A DNA stretch of 64,000 nt, from positions 28,655,879 through 28,719,878 of the forward strand of contig NC_065552.1 in the NCBI RefSeq assembly GCF_022605725.1. The letters run 5' to 3'. Below the pieces are notes generated by a model that saw nothing but the letters and a program-made list of their open reading frames with translations, searched no databases and was not told where the DNA came from. Both the position numbers and the translations under genes were made by a program. Positions 22,514 to 32,510 of the stretch are shown here, piece by piece (position 1 is the first letter of the stretch; every line of letters starts with the position of its first letter). The stretch comes from Anthonomus grandis grandis. Taxonomy: Eukaryota; Arthropoda; Insecta; Coleoptera; Curculionidae.

Positions 22514-23755
22514 ATGGAAAGACGATATTTAACTCGAGAGGAAATGCTAAGAACAGTCGGAATGCTTGAGGCAGGAACAAGTCAAAGAGACATTGCAAGA
22601 GCTTTGGATACATCTCCCAGTGTAATTAACCATTTGTGGACAGGATATAGAGAGACAAATAATGTTAGAGAACGGCATCAAGACCCGTCGCGAGTTACCA
22701 CACTTGCCCAAGACCGTTTTATTACTTTGCAAGCTCAAAGAAATCCCACGGTAACAGCCTCTGTTTTGGCTCAGCAGCTCTCACGAGTGCATAACGTCGA
22801 GGTTTCAGGTCAAACTATTAGAAACCATTTGCATGAGAGAGGACTTCATGCCAGAAGATCCCTAAGGGTTCCTCGGTTAGCTTTAGGAAGCCGAGGTGCA
22901 AGATTAACGTGGTGCCAAGAACATGTTTTCAATTGGAATCAAGAAAGATGGGCCACAATTCTTTTTACGGATGAGTCTCGATTTTTATTTTATCCCGATT
23001 CTGGTAGAATTCGTGTCTGGAGAGAGGAAGGAAATAAAAGTCGTTTGCGTTATGCCCGGGAAGTAGTAAGGCAACGTGGTGGATCACTAATGTTTTGGGG
23101 TGGCATTAGACTTGACGGAAAAACGAACCTCATTTTTGTGGAAAATACAATGACTGGAATAAGTTATAGAGATAATATACTACTGCCTGTAACTGTTCCA
23201 TATTTACGTGAAATGGGCCCAAATTCGTTGTTGCAACAAGATAATATATAGATATCAAAAAAGTGCACTATTCTTAGTAAAACTTTGTTTTTTTTGTTTC
23301 TTTACTTTTCTCATTGTTTTTCTTTTTAAGCATTTCCTTATTATTACTGATTGTAAATGTATTTTTTTTCCCATTCAGTAATTGGATGTATTTCTGTTGA
23401 ATGGCGTAAATAAATAAATAAATAAATAAATAATGCCCCACCACATCGAGCATGGCTTGTACGAATCGCTATTGAGAAAAATCAAATCAATCTTCTACCC
23501 TGGCCCTCTACCTCACCAGACCTTAATTCAATTGAGCATGTTTGGGATTGGTTAAAAAGGCAACTTTTTCAACGATTTGACTTTTTTCAAAGCGCTCTGG
23601 AGCTTCGTCTTACTGTGACACATGTTTGGGAGGAGTTGCCCCAAGAATTAATTAATAATTTAATTTTAAGTATGCCCAGGCGATGCCAAAGTGTTATTAA
23701 TAATAGAGGTGGACCATCTACTACAAAGGCTACTAGTTTAATTTGTATTTGGTAA
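22514..23755 (+). pseudogene. Tc1-like DD34E transposase split by an insertion
   Basis: Starts MERRYLTREEMLRTVGMLEA at 22514. Helix-turn-helix SQRDIARALDTSPSVINHLW, linker with GRxR-like decay (HQDPSRVTTLAQDRF), second DNA-binding part SGQTIRNHLHERGLHARR, first Asp in ILFTDESRF, glycine-rich RGGSLMFWGGI and second Asp in LLQQDN at 23238-23245. The frame is then broken by an insert (23246-23434) and resumes with APPHRAWLVR, PWPSTSPDLNSIEHVWDWLK (catalytic Glu) and a complete C-terminus ending at TAA 23753-23755. The Asp-Glu spacing is 34 residues once the insert is ignored. Apart from the insert I see no stop or frameshift. Confidence 0.9.
23246..23434 (+). mobile_element. Small retro-insert with (AAAT)n tail
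   Basis: Interrupts the transposase between the second Asp and the Ala that follows. About 184 bp, T-rich, ending GTAAATAAATAAATAAAT. ATAAT at 23241-23245 recurs at 23430-23434 as a possible 5-bp target duplication. The tail suggests a 5'-truncated LINE or a SINE copy; there is no coding motif to decide. Confidence 0.7.
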
Positions 23756-24011
23756 ATTTTTATTTTTATAATTTTGTTTAATAAACGGTAATATATGGGA
23801 TTTTGTTCTTTATTATTATTTGAGTCCTAAATTATTAGTAATTTATAATCTACAAAAAAACAGTTAGTTATTATATTGTTATTTTATTCGAATAATGTAA
23901 AAAATTGCAATAATTAACTTTTTTCCAATCTTCTCAAAAATATTAACATATTTGTATGTGTTCCCTAGACCATTTTGATGTGTGTATATGCGGTTAAAAA
24001 ACTTTTAAAAA

Positions 24012-24045
24012 ATGTCAATCGAAGACATTTAAGTTATGCTTTACA
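24012..24045 (+). repeat. Possible partial copy of the non-coding module
   Basis: Only block 2 is present: GACATTTAAGTTATGCTTTA. It lies just right of the Tc1-like element at 22229-23984. May be a truncated copy or chance. Confidence 0.3.
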
Positions 24046-25423
24046 AAAAACAAAAGTTTTTTTTTAATTTTATTTTTTTTATTTTTTTGTTTATATTTCA
24101 AGGCTAACATTAATATAAAATAGTTATCATCCAGTGATCATGCAAAGCAAGAAGCACGAAAAGTCATCAAAATTGAAGCAAAATAAAACTTTTATTTTTT
24201 ATTAAATAATCTTGTATCTTTCTAAATTATACCTAAAAAAAGCCATTGGTTTAATCTAAGTAAACTAATGTTAAGATGATGTAGCAAATACATTTATTAA
24301 CATTAGTTTTCATTGTTTATGTATTTAGAATTTTATTTTATTACTTTAGGCTCCTCAGAAGTTAAGAAAATTTTTCTAAACCACCTTGCAGTTCAGTCAT
24401 AAAGGTCAATGAGCCCATATGGGTTTTTTAAACTTCTAATTGCATCTAATTTATAATGTGACTCTTTTTTAATAAAACACCCTTTATAAATTAATATATT
24501 TTTTATATAAGTTTATTTTATCTAGAAGAAGAGAGATTCTTCTTAAAAATATTAATTTAATTATAGATATAGGGTGTTGCAGGACTCAGTGTATATACTA
24601 ATAGGTGGTGCTAAAAGATATTTTCTGTTGTTATTGAAATTTATAGATGTTTAAAAATTGGGCAATTAAATTGATCAAAACGACTTTATTGCTGATGGTT
24701 TTCTTATTTTTGCATAAATAGAAAGCTCTGCAACTTTGTTAATCGTTTATATTATTTTTTCAAATTTGGAGGCATAATACACTAGTACAACTTAAGCTGC
24801 TAAAGAAGTGTATCTACGAAAAATTGATCCCAAGATCGGGCTAGAATATTTAAATATTAATTTTTCTTGTAAACAAATACCCTGTAGATTTGATGTTGAA
24901 CAAAATATAATAAAAACAAAATAATTTAACAGAAACACAGGAGTAGGTAAACAAAAAATATATATATTAAGTATCATATAACTTTTTTTTCAGCTTTTTT
25001 CGCATTTAATTCATACCGTATATCCTTTTTATTTATACGTGTAAAAATATGTTTAAATGCATATAAGTGTAGAATAATTTTAAGTCAATTTTATTTTAAA
25101 TAAATTTTTTTTAATATAATAATATTTTAGACATATCATTTAATTTTCTTTTAAATAATTTACATAATCTAACTATGCATCAATTTTTATAATTTAAATC
25201 TTTTTTTAACAAATTAAAAATTTTTATTACTACAAACACTTAACCATCTAGTGAATTTCAACAGATAAATATTTTTAGTCCTATGAATAAAATAAATACG
25301 TTAACAAAAAAAGGAAAAAAAACATCAAAAATTTGTTATAATAAACTTTCAAAATGCATTTTACCAGCATTTTTATAACTCGAAATAAGCACGTTTTAGC
25401 ACGTTTATGCAAATTTAAAATAG
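24046..25423. other. AT-rich stretch, nothing recognised
   Basis: No coding motif. At about 24573 AGGGTGTTGCAGGACTCAG looks like the end of a mariner-type or MITE element, but no partner was found. Confidence 0.5.
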
Positions 25424-25690
25424 AACTTCTATCAAATGTGTTAAGGCTGGTTTTAGCGCAATGGTTTTACGTTCTCAATTAATTGCTGCCTGCTTTATTT
25501 AAACACTATTAACCTCTTCTTTTAAATAACCTTACAAAAAATAATTTACTGGGTCTAAGTCAGGGGATCTTGGCCGCTAAGAAACCGGCCCACCTCGACT
25601 GATCCAATGATTCGGAAATGAATTATCTAGATATTACATCAATACCAAAATGTGCTGAAGCATCACCATGCTGGAAATATATTCTTTTTA
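25424..25690 (-). pseudogene. Mariner-like transposase fragment
   Basis: Minus strand. IYFQHGDASAHFGIDV near 25683 corresponds to the second catalytic Asp region (family QHDGAPAHF, with Asp-Gly inverted here). After a frame change, WISRGGPVS-stop-RPRSPDLDPVNYFL follows near 25600, the third-acidic-residue block (family WPPRSPDLTPLDFxLWG), then YLKEEVNSV. Stops are frequent and the N-terminal half (to about 25860) is barely readable. Same family as the element at 28848-31512. Confidence 0.72.
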
Positions 25691-26081
25691 TCTAACTAAT
25701 AGATAATTAAAAAAAATTAGTAGTGCTAAATTTCACCATTTCCGAGGTATTGAAAGCAAAATTCATTTACCACATTTTCAAAGACCGTAAAGGTTTTTGC
25801 TGAAATATTTTCTTCAAGAGCGCTAACGAATTTATTCCAGTTAGAATCCCCACCCTATATAATAAATGTTAATGTAATTTTAATAATGTAATGAAGGAAC
25901 AATTGAATCGTTAGTAAATTTAATTAATTAAGATGCTCTGGCCATAAAGAATCAAAAGAGAAAAACCTAAGAAAGAGGACAAACAAAGTAACTATAGTAA
26001 TTAATAAAACTAAATAGAGTTCTCAATGTAGTTGCTTTACCTATAACATATCTAATTAGCTTTATTGCCTTTAGTTAATTT

Positions 26082-26372
26082 AAACGAGTTATAAAATCAA
26101 GTGAATACGTTCAGCCCTATTCCTTTAACAATAAATAAAAACTTGCTCGTAACCGCAAATGTGGTAATAAAAATAATGAACTTTTCCCTGAACACACCTT
26201 TTATGACTCTTATAATCTTATTTTTACTGGAAAAACGTTCCTCAAATTACTCGAACTATTTACCGATTTCAAGAAAATAATTTAAACATAAAGGCGATTT
26301 AAGTTATGCTTTAATAAAAGTCCTAGAGAAATATAAATCGAAATAACGGTAATGTGACGTGATTTGGTAGGC
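26082..26372 (+). repeat. Diverged non-coding module, copy C
   Basis: Block 1 (26085-26178): AAAATCAAGTGAATACGTTC, ACAATAAATAAAAAC, CTCGTAACCGCAAATG, TGGTAATAAAAA. Then CTTTTATGACTCTTATAATC. Block 2 (about 26297): GATTTAAGTTATGCTTTA, AAAAGTCCTAGAGAAATA. Block 3 (about 26352): AATGTGACGTGATTTGGTAG. All three blocks are in the same order and orientation as in copy A. Similarity to A continues downstream (AACTATACAAGTTGAGTTCT near 26500 against AATTATACAAAGCAAGTTCT near 21395). Confidence 0.65.
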
Positions 26373-26984
26373 ACGAACAACGAAATCGGTCGTAAATTCA
26401 ATTTAAAGAGGGGTGGAAAAGCTACAGTTACGTTATTTTAAGTTGAAATCTGACATTTAGTAATACTGGTAAGCTGGAATAATTTTTTAAATTAAATAAA
26501 CTATACAAGTTGAGTTCTGAGTTTTTTTTTACTGGGTTCTTTGTTATAATTGATTTAGCCGAGTTGTATGTAATAACGTATGCAAAATAGATTGCTCAAG
26601 CAACTGACGTAAAGCCAATTATACCATGAAGTATTTTTGCTATAAAGAGGATTCTTAGTTGAAATATTAACATTGTCGGGACTACATAGAAAAAAAATAA
26701 TTAAGATAATGTGTCACACCAAAATGTTGCATTTATAATAATAAAAAAAATATTAATAATATCCTTTATTTGCCAACAAAATCGTATACAAGATAACAAA
26801 GTAATATAAAAGAAGATCTAGCTCCTATAGGATTCAATAAGTCATGATTTTTCTTATTTAGAACTCATAGACGCAATAGCCATATATCGACAAAATAACC
26901 AAATTTAAAATAAATATTTAAACATCTAACACAAGTTACAATGAATAAATAAATTTAAAATTATAAAAACACTTAAGGTGACCA

Positions 26985-27780
26985 GTGCTAAATAGTTTTT
27001 TTTATTTGGTTTAATTCAATGCCCCTAATATCAGCACGTAGCATTCTATAAGCCCTGATGGCTATATATTTATGATCTATTTCATAGTAGGATAAACTAT
27101 GCACTAGAATGCGCAGATCGTTTCTATGTCGCGTAATCATAGCCACATCCTCAATGTACATCAAGCTGTTCTCAAAAAACAAATGATTATGTTTTTTTCA
27201 GGAAGAAAAGATCAAGGAAAGAAGGGTACGGTTTATTTCTAGGCCTACTAAGTGAGATACTTTAGTACTTGTATATAATGTCATATAATTTTACTATTGA
27301 CTAAGATTCTATGTCATTTTACCTACTTTATCACTTAGTCAATTAAAATTGGATTCAATATTAACAAAACCAATTGTGTTATATCATAATATTTATTCTA
27401 TTAAATTTTTGGATTGTTTGCAAACAGAAAAAACGAACTGTGTTGATTAATATTTATGTCAAAAAGCATAGGTCGCTGAATAAACATGAATCTTACGTGA
27501 TAATATTCTTAAGTCTGTTCCTTTGAGTGTATGTCCAGTAAATTTTAAAGCGTATAATCAAGACCCTCTGCCTTAAGCATGTGCAGTAAAATGTAATAGG
27601 TCAACTGATTACAAGGCTTAGGAAAACCGATATATGCATCATTGTAGGAGGCACTAGACCCCAGACAATAAATCCGTAAATACCAGTAGGTTGCTTTCGT
27701 TCAATTTTCCACTCCGAAAATCAAACTGTGATTAGTGCCAAAGAAGAGTTAAATTTATACAAGAAGTATTTTAAACTGTG
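26985..27780 (-). pseudogene. LINE reverse transcriptase remnant
   Basis: Minus strand. Near 27750-27690 there is a decayed finger block. From about 27655 the reading AYIGFPKPCNQLTYYILLHM followed by LKAEGLDYTL fits the palm motif xYIDFxKAFDxVxHxxLLxxL. Near 27155 MYIEDVAMITRHRNDLRIL fits the YADDVAIITRxxxDL catalytic box, with the central Ala-Asp degraded to Ile-Glu. The spacing fits one RT, possibly RTE-like. It sits between modules C and D and so postdates them. Confidence 0.6.
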
Positions 27781-28184
27781 TAAACAGTATTTTTTGGTCG
27801 CGAAAATTTGTCGATAATTTTGTCATATTTTGTCATATTTTATCTTATATAGAAAATATTTTTCCTAAAATATTTAATTTTTTAAATTATGAATGCTTTG
27901 GTTAGATGTAAAAAATCTTATTCCAGAATTATTTTGCACGAATATTAAAACTAAGCCAACTTACTGGCAAGCTTAATTTTCTGCAAATAAAAGTTTTCTG
28001 ATTACTTACATTTACCCATATTATCTGGTTCGTAAAAGAATAAAACATAAAAAAGAACAAATACAAAAACTACATTTAAAATCTTTTACTGTAAACTTTT
28101 GGAAAATTTAAAAGTAAGTGCATTAGTCAATTTCGTATATTTAATGATAACTCACTTAATTTACCTTATTATTACAGGTTAATT
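27781..28184. other. AT-rich stretch before module D
   Basis: No motif recognised. It may contain very diverged sequence of the duplicated unit. Confidence 0.45.
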
Positions 28185-28490
28185 CAAAAAATCCTAAAGT
28201 GAGCAGGCCAAATTCTATATTTAAACAATAAATAAAACACTTTGGTAATCTCCGATTGTGATTAAAATATTTAGTTATTTGTAACACCCGCTTTATAAAT
28301 TTTTCAGTAATTTTATGCAAATCAGGAAACTATTTCTAAAATTACACGAATTTTATACCACTTCTTAAAAGAATAATTTAATATTCATATAATAGTGAGA
28401 ATCAAGTGCATTTAAGTTATGCCTTAAAAAAATCTCAAAGCCAATACAATTACATCAAGTGAATGTGGCGTGAGATGGAACGCAAAAATA
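28185..28490 (+). repeat. Diverged non-coding module, copy D
   Basis: The most divergent copy. Block 1: CCTAAAGTGAGCAGG, then ACAATAAATAAAACACTT and GGTAATCTCCG. Block 2 (about 28414): CATTTAAGTTATGCCTTA, AAAAATCTCAAAGCCAATA. Block 3 (about 28464): AATGTGGCGTGAGATGG and ACGCAAAAAT. Order and strand are as in A and C. Confidence 0.55.
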
Positions 28491-28847
28491 TCTAAATTGA
28501 CTGTTGTATTTCTACTTAATAGTATTGGATTTAAATGAAATGAAAGAAATAAGCTTAAACTTAAACTAACTCTATGTTTGTACAAATTAATTTAAAAAAT
28601 TTAAGTATACTAAAATTAAATTACTAAAAAAATATCAATTCTGTTGTTTGCACAAAACAATAATTAATGAATAATTTGTCGTAAAATTTATGACAACATT
28701 CATATTTTTAATATGTTCGGCGAAAACTAGACATTATATATGAATAATACATTTGAGTATATTTTTTAGATTTTTTTACGGAAAATTTTAGGAAGTTAAA
28801 TTAAAAATTGTGCAAGATGTTACATATGTTGTGTTGTAAAGGATATA

Positions 28848-29415
28848 CAGGGTGTCCCGGTTCATGTGGGAAATCTCTCGGGATCAGGTAGAACACCGAA
28901 AAATAATACCGAACGTTCCTATAAAAAAATTCCTACAGGCCTTTTTTATGAAGATACAACCTCCCAAACGACGCTGCTGGAAATTGGTTTTTCATAAATT
29001 ACTTTTAAACTACCCGGTAGAATTCAATAAAAATTTTAGGTGATGAACGCTATTAGGGACCTCTTAAAATGTCATCCTTAAAATACATTTACCTTGTTTA
29101 CTTTACCAGGGGCGGACTAGGTTCTACACTTTAATGCGTATATTTTTAACACCCTGTATGTTAAAGTCTAAAAAAAATAAATTTGGATACCTTGAACCCT
29201 AGGCTAAAAAAAAGGTACTCCTGTTCATTATCGAGAAAATGAACCGTTTTGGAGAAAAATAATAATAAACGAGCCAATGTTGTTTTTTTTTTTAAATGAG
29301 ATAAGTACGCTAGTTATTTAAAGAACAGAGAAATTTCGATGTAAGTCATTTAATTTAAAATAATACATGTTCCTAAAAATACAGTGGTGTCCTAAAAAAT
29401 ACTTTTACAAAATAA
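28848..29415 (+). repeat. Left inverted repeat of the mariner-like element
   Basis: Pairs with 30948-31512. Landmarks are CCAGGGGCGGACTAGGTT near 29107 and ACATGTTCCTAAAAATACAG near 29365, both found inverted in the right arm. Confidence 0.88.
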
Positions 29416-29532
29416 TAAAAAAAAACCTATGATGAGTGTATGTTTTTAAATTACAAAAAAACAACTTACAAAAAATGCCAAAAACCAAATATGTAAACAA
29501 AAGTTAAATTCTTCAATACGAGCAATAAACCA

Positions 29533-30637
29533 TTAACTATTAAAAACTTCATAAGTAGGTTCGACGCGGACTCCGTGAACTCTAACACATTCGCGGGCAC
29601 GACGAATCGAGGACTGCTGCACTCGCCACAATAACCCAAGATTGTTTTTTATATTATCACAATGAAATGTAATTCTTTGGAGCAGTTCTTCCCAAGAATC
29701 GACTGGGGTGGAATATACCAAGGTTTTGAGGTGACCCCATAGATAAAAATCTAATGGCGTTAGATTGGGAGACCGAGGAGGCCAAGCAACAGGTCCTCCT
29801 CTACCTATCCAACGGTTTTCAAAAGTATTATGCATAAAATACATATCTCGGTGAGTTGCAAGGGGCAAATCTTCTAATAAATCTGGAAGATTGTTCTGGA
29901 GGAACTCCAAATAAAGTTCTCCGTTTAAACGTGGTGGCAGTTCAAATGGCCCAATCAAAAAATTGCCAATAATTCCTGCCCAGATATTTATTGATTGGAA
30001 TTGATGTTGATGATGAGAAATAATAGTATCACGGGGATTTTCATCAGCTCATACATGCGAGTTATGTAAGTTTTCAATTCAATTTTTGGTAAACCCTGCT
30101 TTATCCGTTAAAAGAATCGTGCTGATAAAGTTAGGGTTATTTGGCTGCTGATCTAACAGCCTGTTTGCGAAGTGTATTCTAGGAGCAAAATCTCTGCGCA
30201 GTAGTTCATGCACTTTTTGTAAGTGATATGGGTACAACAGTTAATCTTAAAGTACCATATGTACAATTGTTTTGGATGAATGAAGCTGAGCGGCTAATTT
30301 TCGAGTACTCGTTGTAGGAGTGTCAGCTACAGCATCTAAAATATTTTCTTCCAATTGCACTGTACGTGCTGTTCTCCTCCGACCACCATTATTCTTTTTT
30401 ATTTTAAAACATCCTAAAATTGCATTAAGGAAATTTAATAGTATTACCTCATTAAGTGAAAAACAGAAACCTACCAGTTTCCCTTAGACGTTGATTAACA
30501 CGTTGAAATGTTTTCTGATCCGGAATAATGCGATTGGGAAATCTATCTTCGTACAATCTTTTTGCTTCCAATGCATTGCAAGACGCCAGACCATACATAG
30601 GATATATATCTGCATACGCAATAAAAGTAAACTCCAT
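29533..30637 (-). pseudogene. Mariner-like transposase with an intron
   Basis: Minus strand, start MEFTFIAYADIYPMYGL at 30637. Exon 1 is a DUF4817-type helix-turn-helix domain (ALEAKRLYEDRFPNR, FQRVNQRLRETG). A GT-AG intron of 61 bp occupies 30414-30474. Exon 2 reads NGGRRRTARTVQLEENIL, TSTRKLAAQLHSSKTIVHMV, then two stops, LLTDKAGFTKN with the first Asp, another two stops, SINIWAGIIGNFLIGPFELP and LNGELYLEFLQNNLP. At MYFMHNTFENRWIGRGG a deletion of roughly 20 codons has removed the second catalytic Asp. PPRSPNLTPLDFYLWGHLK keeps the third (an Asp). The C-terminus is complete. Dead by stops and by loss of an active-site residue. Confidence 0.88.
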
Positions 30638-30947
30638 ATTTTGACGTAATTTAAATTAAAAGTTACCAAAAAATACAAAAATTAAAAAAATATTATCAAA
30701 TAAAGGATGAATATGTTGACAAAGATTAGGTTTAAATGATAGGTTTTTGCTAAATTTGGAGTATAGCAACGTTTGTAACAATAATGCGTTTAAAAATGCA
30801 AAAATTCCGATAAATAAGTCAGGTACAATACAATTGGTTTACATTATTTTTTTAGTTTTTTTTATGTTTAGTTTTTATCTTAGAATAACAAGAAAAACAA
30901 AAAAAAAACAAAAAAGAAATAAACGGATAATAAATAAGATAAATATA

Positions 30948-31512
30948 TTTTGTAAAATTATTTTTTAGGACACCACTGTATTTTTAGGAACATGTATTTT
31001 TTTTAATTAAATGACTTACATTAAAATTTTCTGGTCTTTGAATAACTGGCGTACTTAACGTATAAAAAATTAAAAAAAAAACATTGGCTCGTTTATTATT
31101 TTTTTTCTCCAAAATGGTTAATTTTATCGATAATGAACAAGAGTACCTTTTTTTAGCCCAGGGTTCAAGGTATCCAAATTTATTTTTTTTTAGACTTGAA
31201 CTTACAGGGTGTTAAAAATATACACATTAATGTGTACAACCTAGTCCGCCCCTGGTAAAGTAAACAAGGTAAATATATTTTAAGGATATCATTTTAAGAA
31301 GTCCCTAATAATGTTCATCACCTAAATTTTTTTTTAAATTCTACCAAGTAGTTTAAAAGTAATTTATGAAAAACCAATTTCCAGCAGCGTCCTTTAGGAG
31401 GCTGTATCTTCGTAAAGAAGGCCTGTAGGATTTTTTTATAGGAACGTTCAGTATTATTTTTCGATGTTCTACCTGAATCCAAGAGATTTCCCACATGAAC
31501 CCGGAAACCCAG
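30948..31512 (-). repeat. Right inverted repeat of the mariner-like element
   Basis: Partner of 28848-29415. Small indels and scattered mismatches separate the arms, so they are older than those of the element at 10.4 kb. Confidence 0.88.
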
Positions 31513-31689
31513 TATAACATCATGTTTAAGACTATATATATTTTAGATATTTTTAATTATAATGACTCGAATGAAAAAATAATGATAGGAAAACCTCATA
31601 ATGAGGTACAGGTAATGATTACTTGCTATCAAATAAGACACCCAAATCTTTACTATAATTGGGTAATCGACTCTTGATTTAAAACATAC

Positions 31690-32510
31690 TAACATAAAAA
31701 TGGTTGCTGTCTCTTCTTATAAGAAAGGAACTACTTTTTTATGATTAAGTGGAGATTATTAAAAATATGTTAGTTAATATTTCGATATAAGTTTAATTAG
31801 ATAGCGAAAGAATCATTAATATAGATTATATTTGAGTTTACAATTTTACATTGTCAGCATAGAGCCAATAATTGATGAAAAGCGAGTCTTTAATGTTATT
31901 TATAAAAATATTGACCTAACACCGAGCTCTATAAAATATACTGTATAGAACGAAATGAAAATGGCTTTAATTTTAAAAAATATAGCATATTATAGCCATT
32001 CATTGCAATATGCTGACAACGCTTTAAAAGGTAAGATTTAAAAACGATTAAGAAAACTCAAAATTTGATAATTTAACCAAAAGAATTTCATAATAAAGTC
32101 TATTAAACGTTTTAAAAAATCCAAATATATGACGTCAGCTTGCTATATAAGCTTTTAAAGGATTAAAGGGGATGCTGTTGAATAGTCCTTAGAAAAACCA
32201 TGCTAATTTGTTACTAATTTAAAATACAAATAATTAAGATTTGTCTATAATTTTCAATTCCTGATTTATCTCCTTTTTCAATATGCGACACACATTAGAT
32301 CTTTTCCATAAACTAGGTAGTTTTTTAAATATAAGGGATAGATTAAATATTATTTTATGGGGTTTTATCAAGAATAAAACAACAATCACTGCTGGAATTA
32401 AATCCGGACCCGAAGTTGGTTTTGATTTATATTTGCAAATGGCTCATAAAATTTCTGCCTCTGTTATGCTGCCTATATGTATGTTGGTAAAAATAGTTAG
32501 AGATGTTATT
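31690..32510 (-). pseudogene. LINE reverse transcriptase remnant
   Basis: Minus strand. Order: GSITEAEILRAICKYKSKPT then SGPDLIPAVIV (32470-32400), SLWKRSNVCRILKKGDKSG and IENYRQI near 32300-32250, HGFSKDYSTASPLIL near 32195, VIYLDFLKRLIDFIM near 32125 (palm motif VxYLDFSKAFDxVxH, degraded), and INNIKDSLFINYWLYADNV near 31870, where the YADD box reads YADN. Decayed sequence follows to about 31690. A jockey/I-type RT covering nearly all motifs, with many stops. The plus-strand open frame at 32283-32681 is antisense to it. Confidence 0.78.

Larger units (their letters stand above)
22229..23984 (+). mobile_element. Second Tc1-like DNA transposon
   Basis: About 1.76 kb. The ends match as an inverted repeat of about 28 bp: ACACATCAAAATGGTCTAAG from the left at 22230 and the reverse complement ACACATCAAAATGGTCTAGG from the right, both continuing to GAACAC. 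TA lies at 22227-22228 and 23985-23986. It carries one transposase gene, which is itself interrupted by a small retro-insert. The short terminal repeats contrast with the 367-bp ends of the first Tc1-like element. Confidence 0.88.
28848..31512 (-). mobile_element. Mariner-like transposon with about 565-bp inverted ends
   Basis: Bounded by TA at 28846-28847 and 31513-31514. The left end reads CAGGGTGTCCCGGTTCATGT, and the right end, reverse-complemented, CTGGGTTTCCGGGTTCATGT. The inverted repeats extend inward to about 29415 and 30948, where TCCTAAAAAAT... meets its partner. One transposase gene lies between them on the minus strand. Total length is 2,665 bp, of which more than 40 percent is inverted repeat. 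The transposase is badly damaged. Confidence 0.88.
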
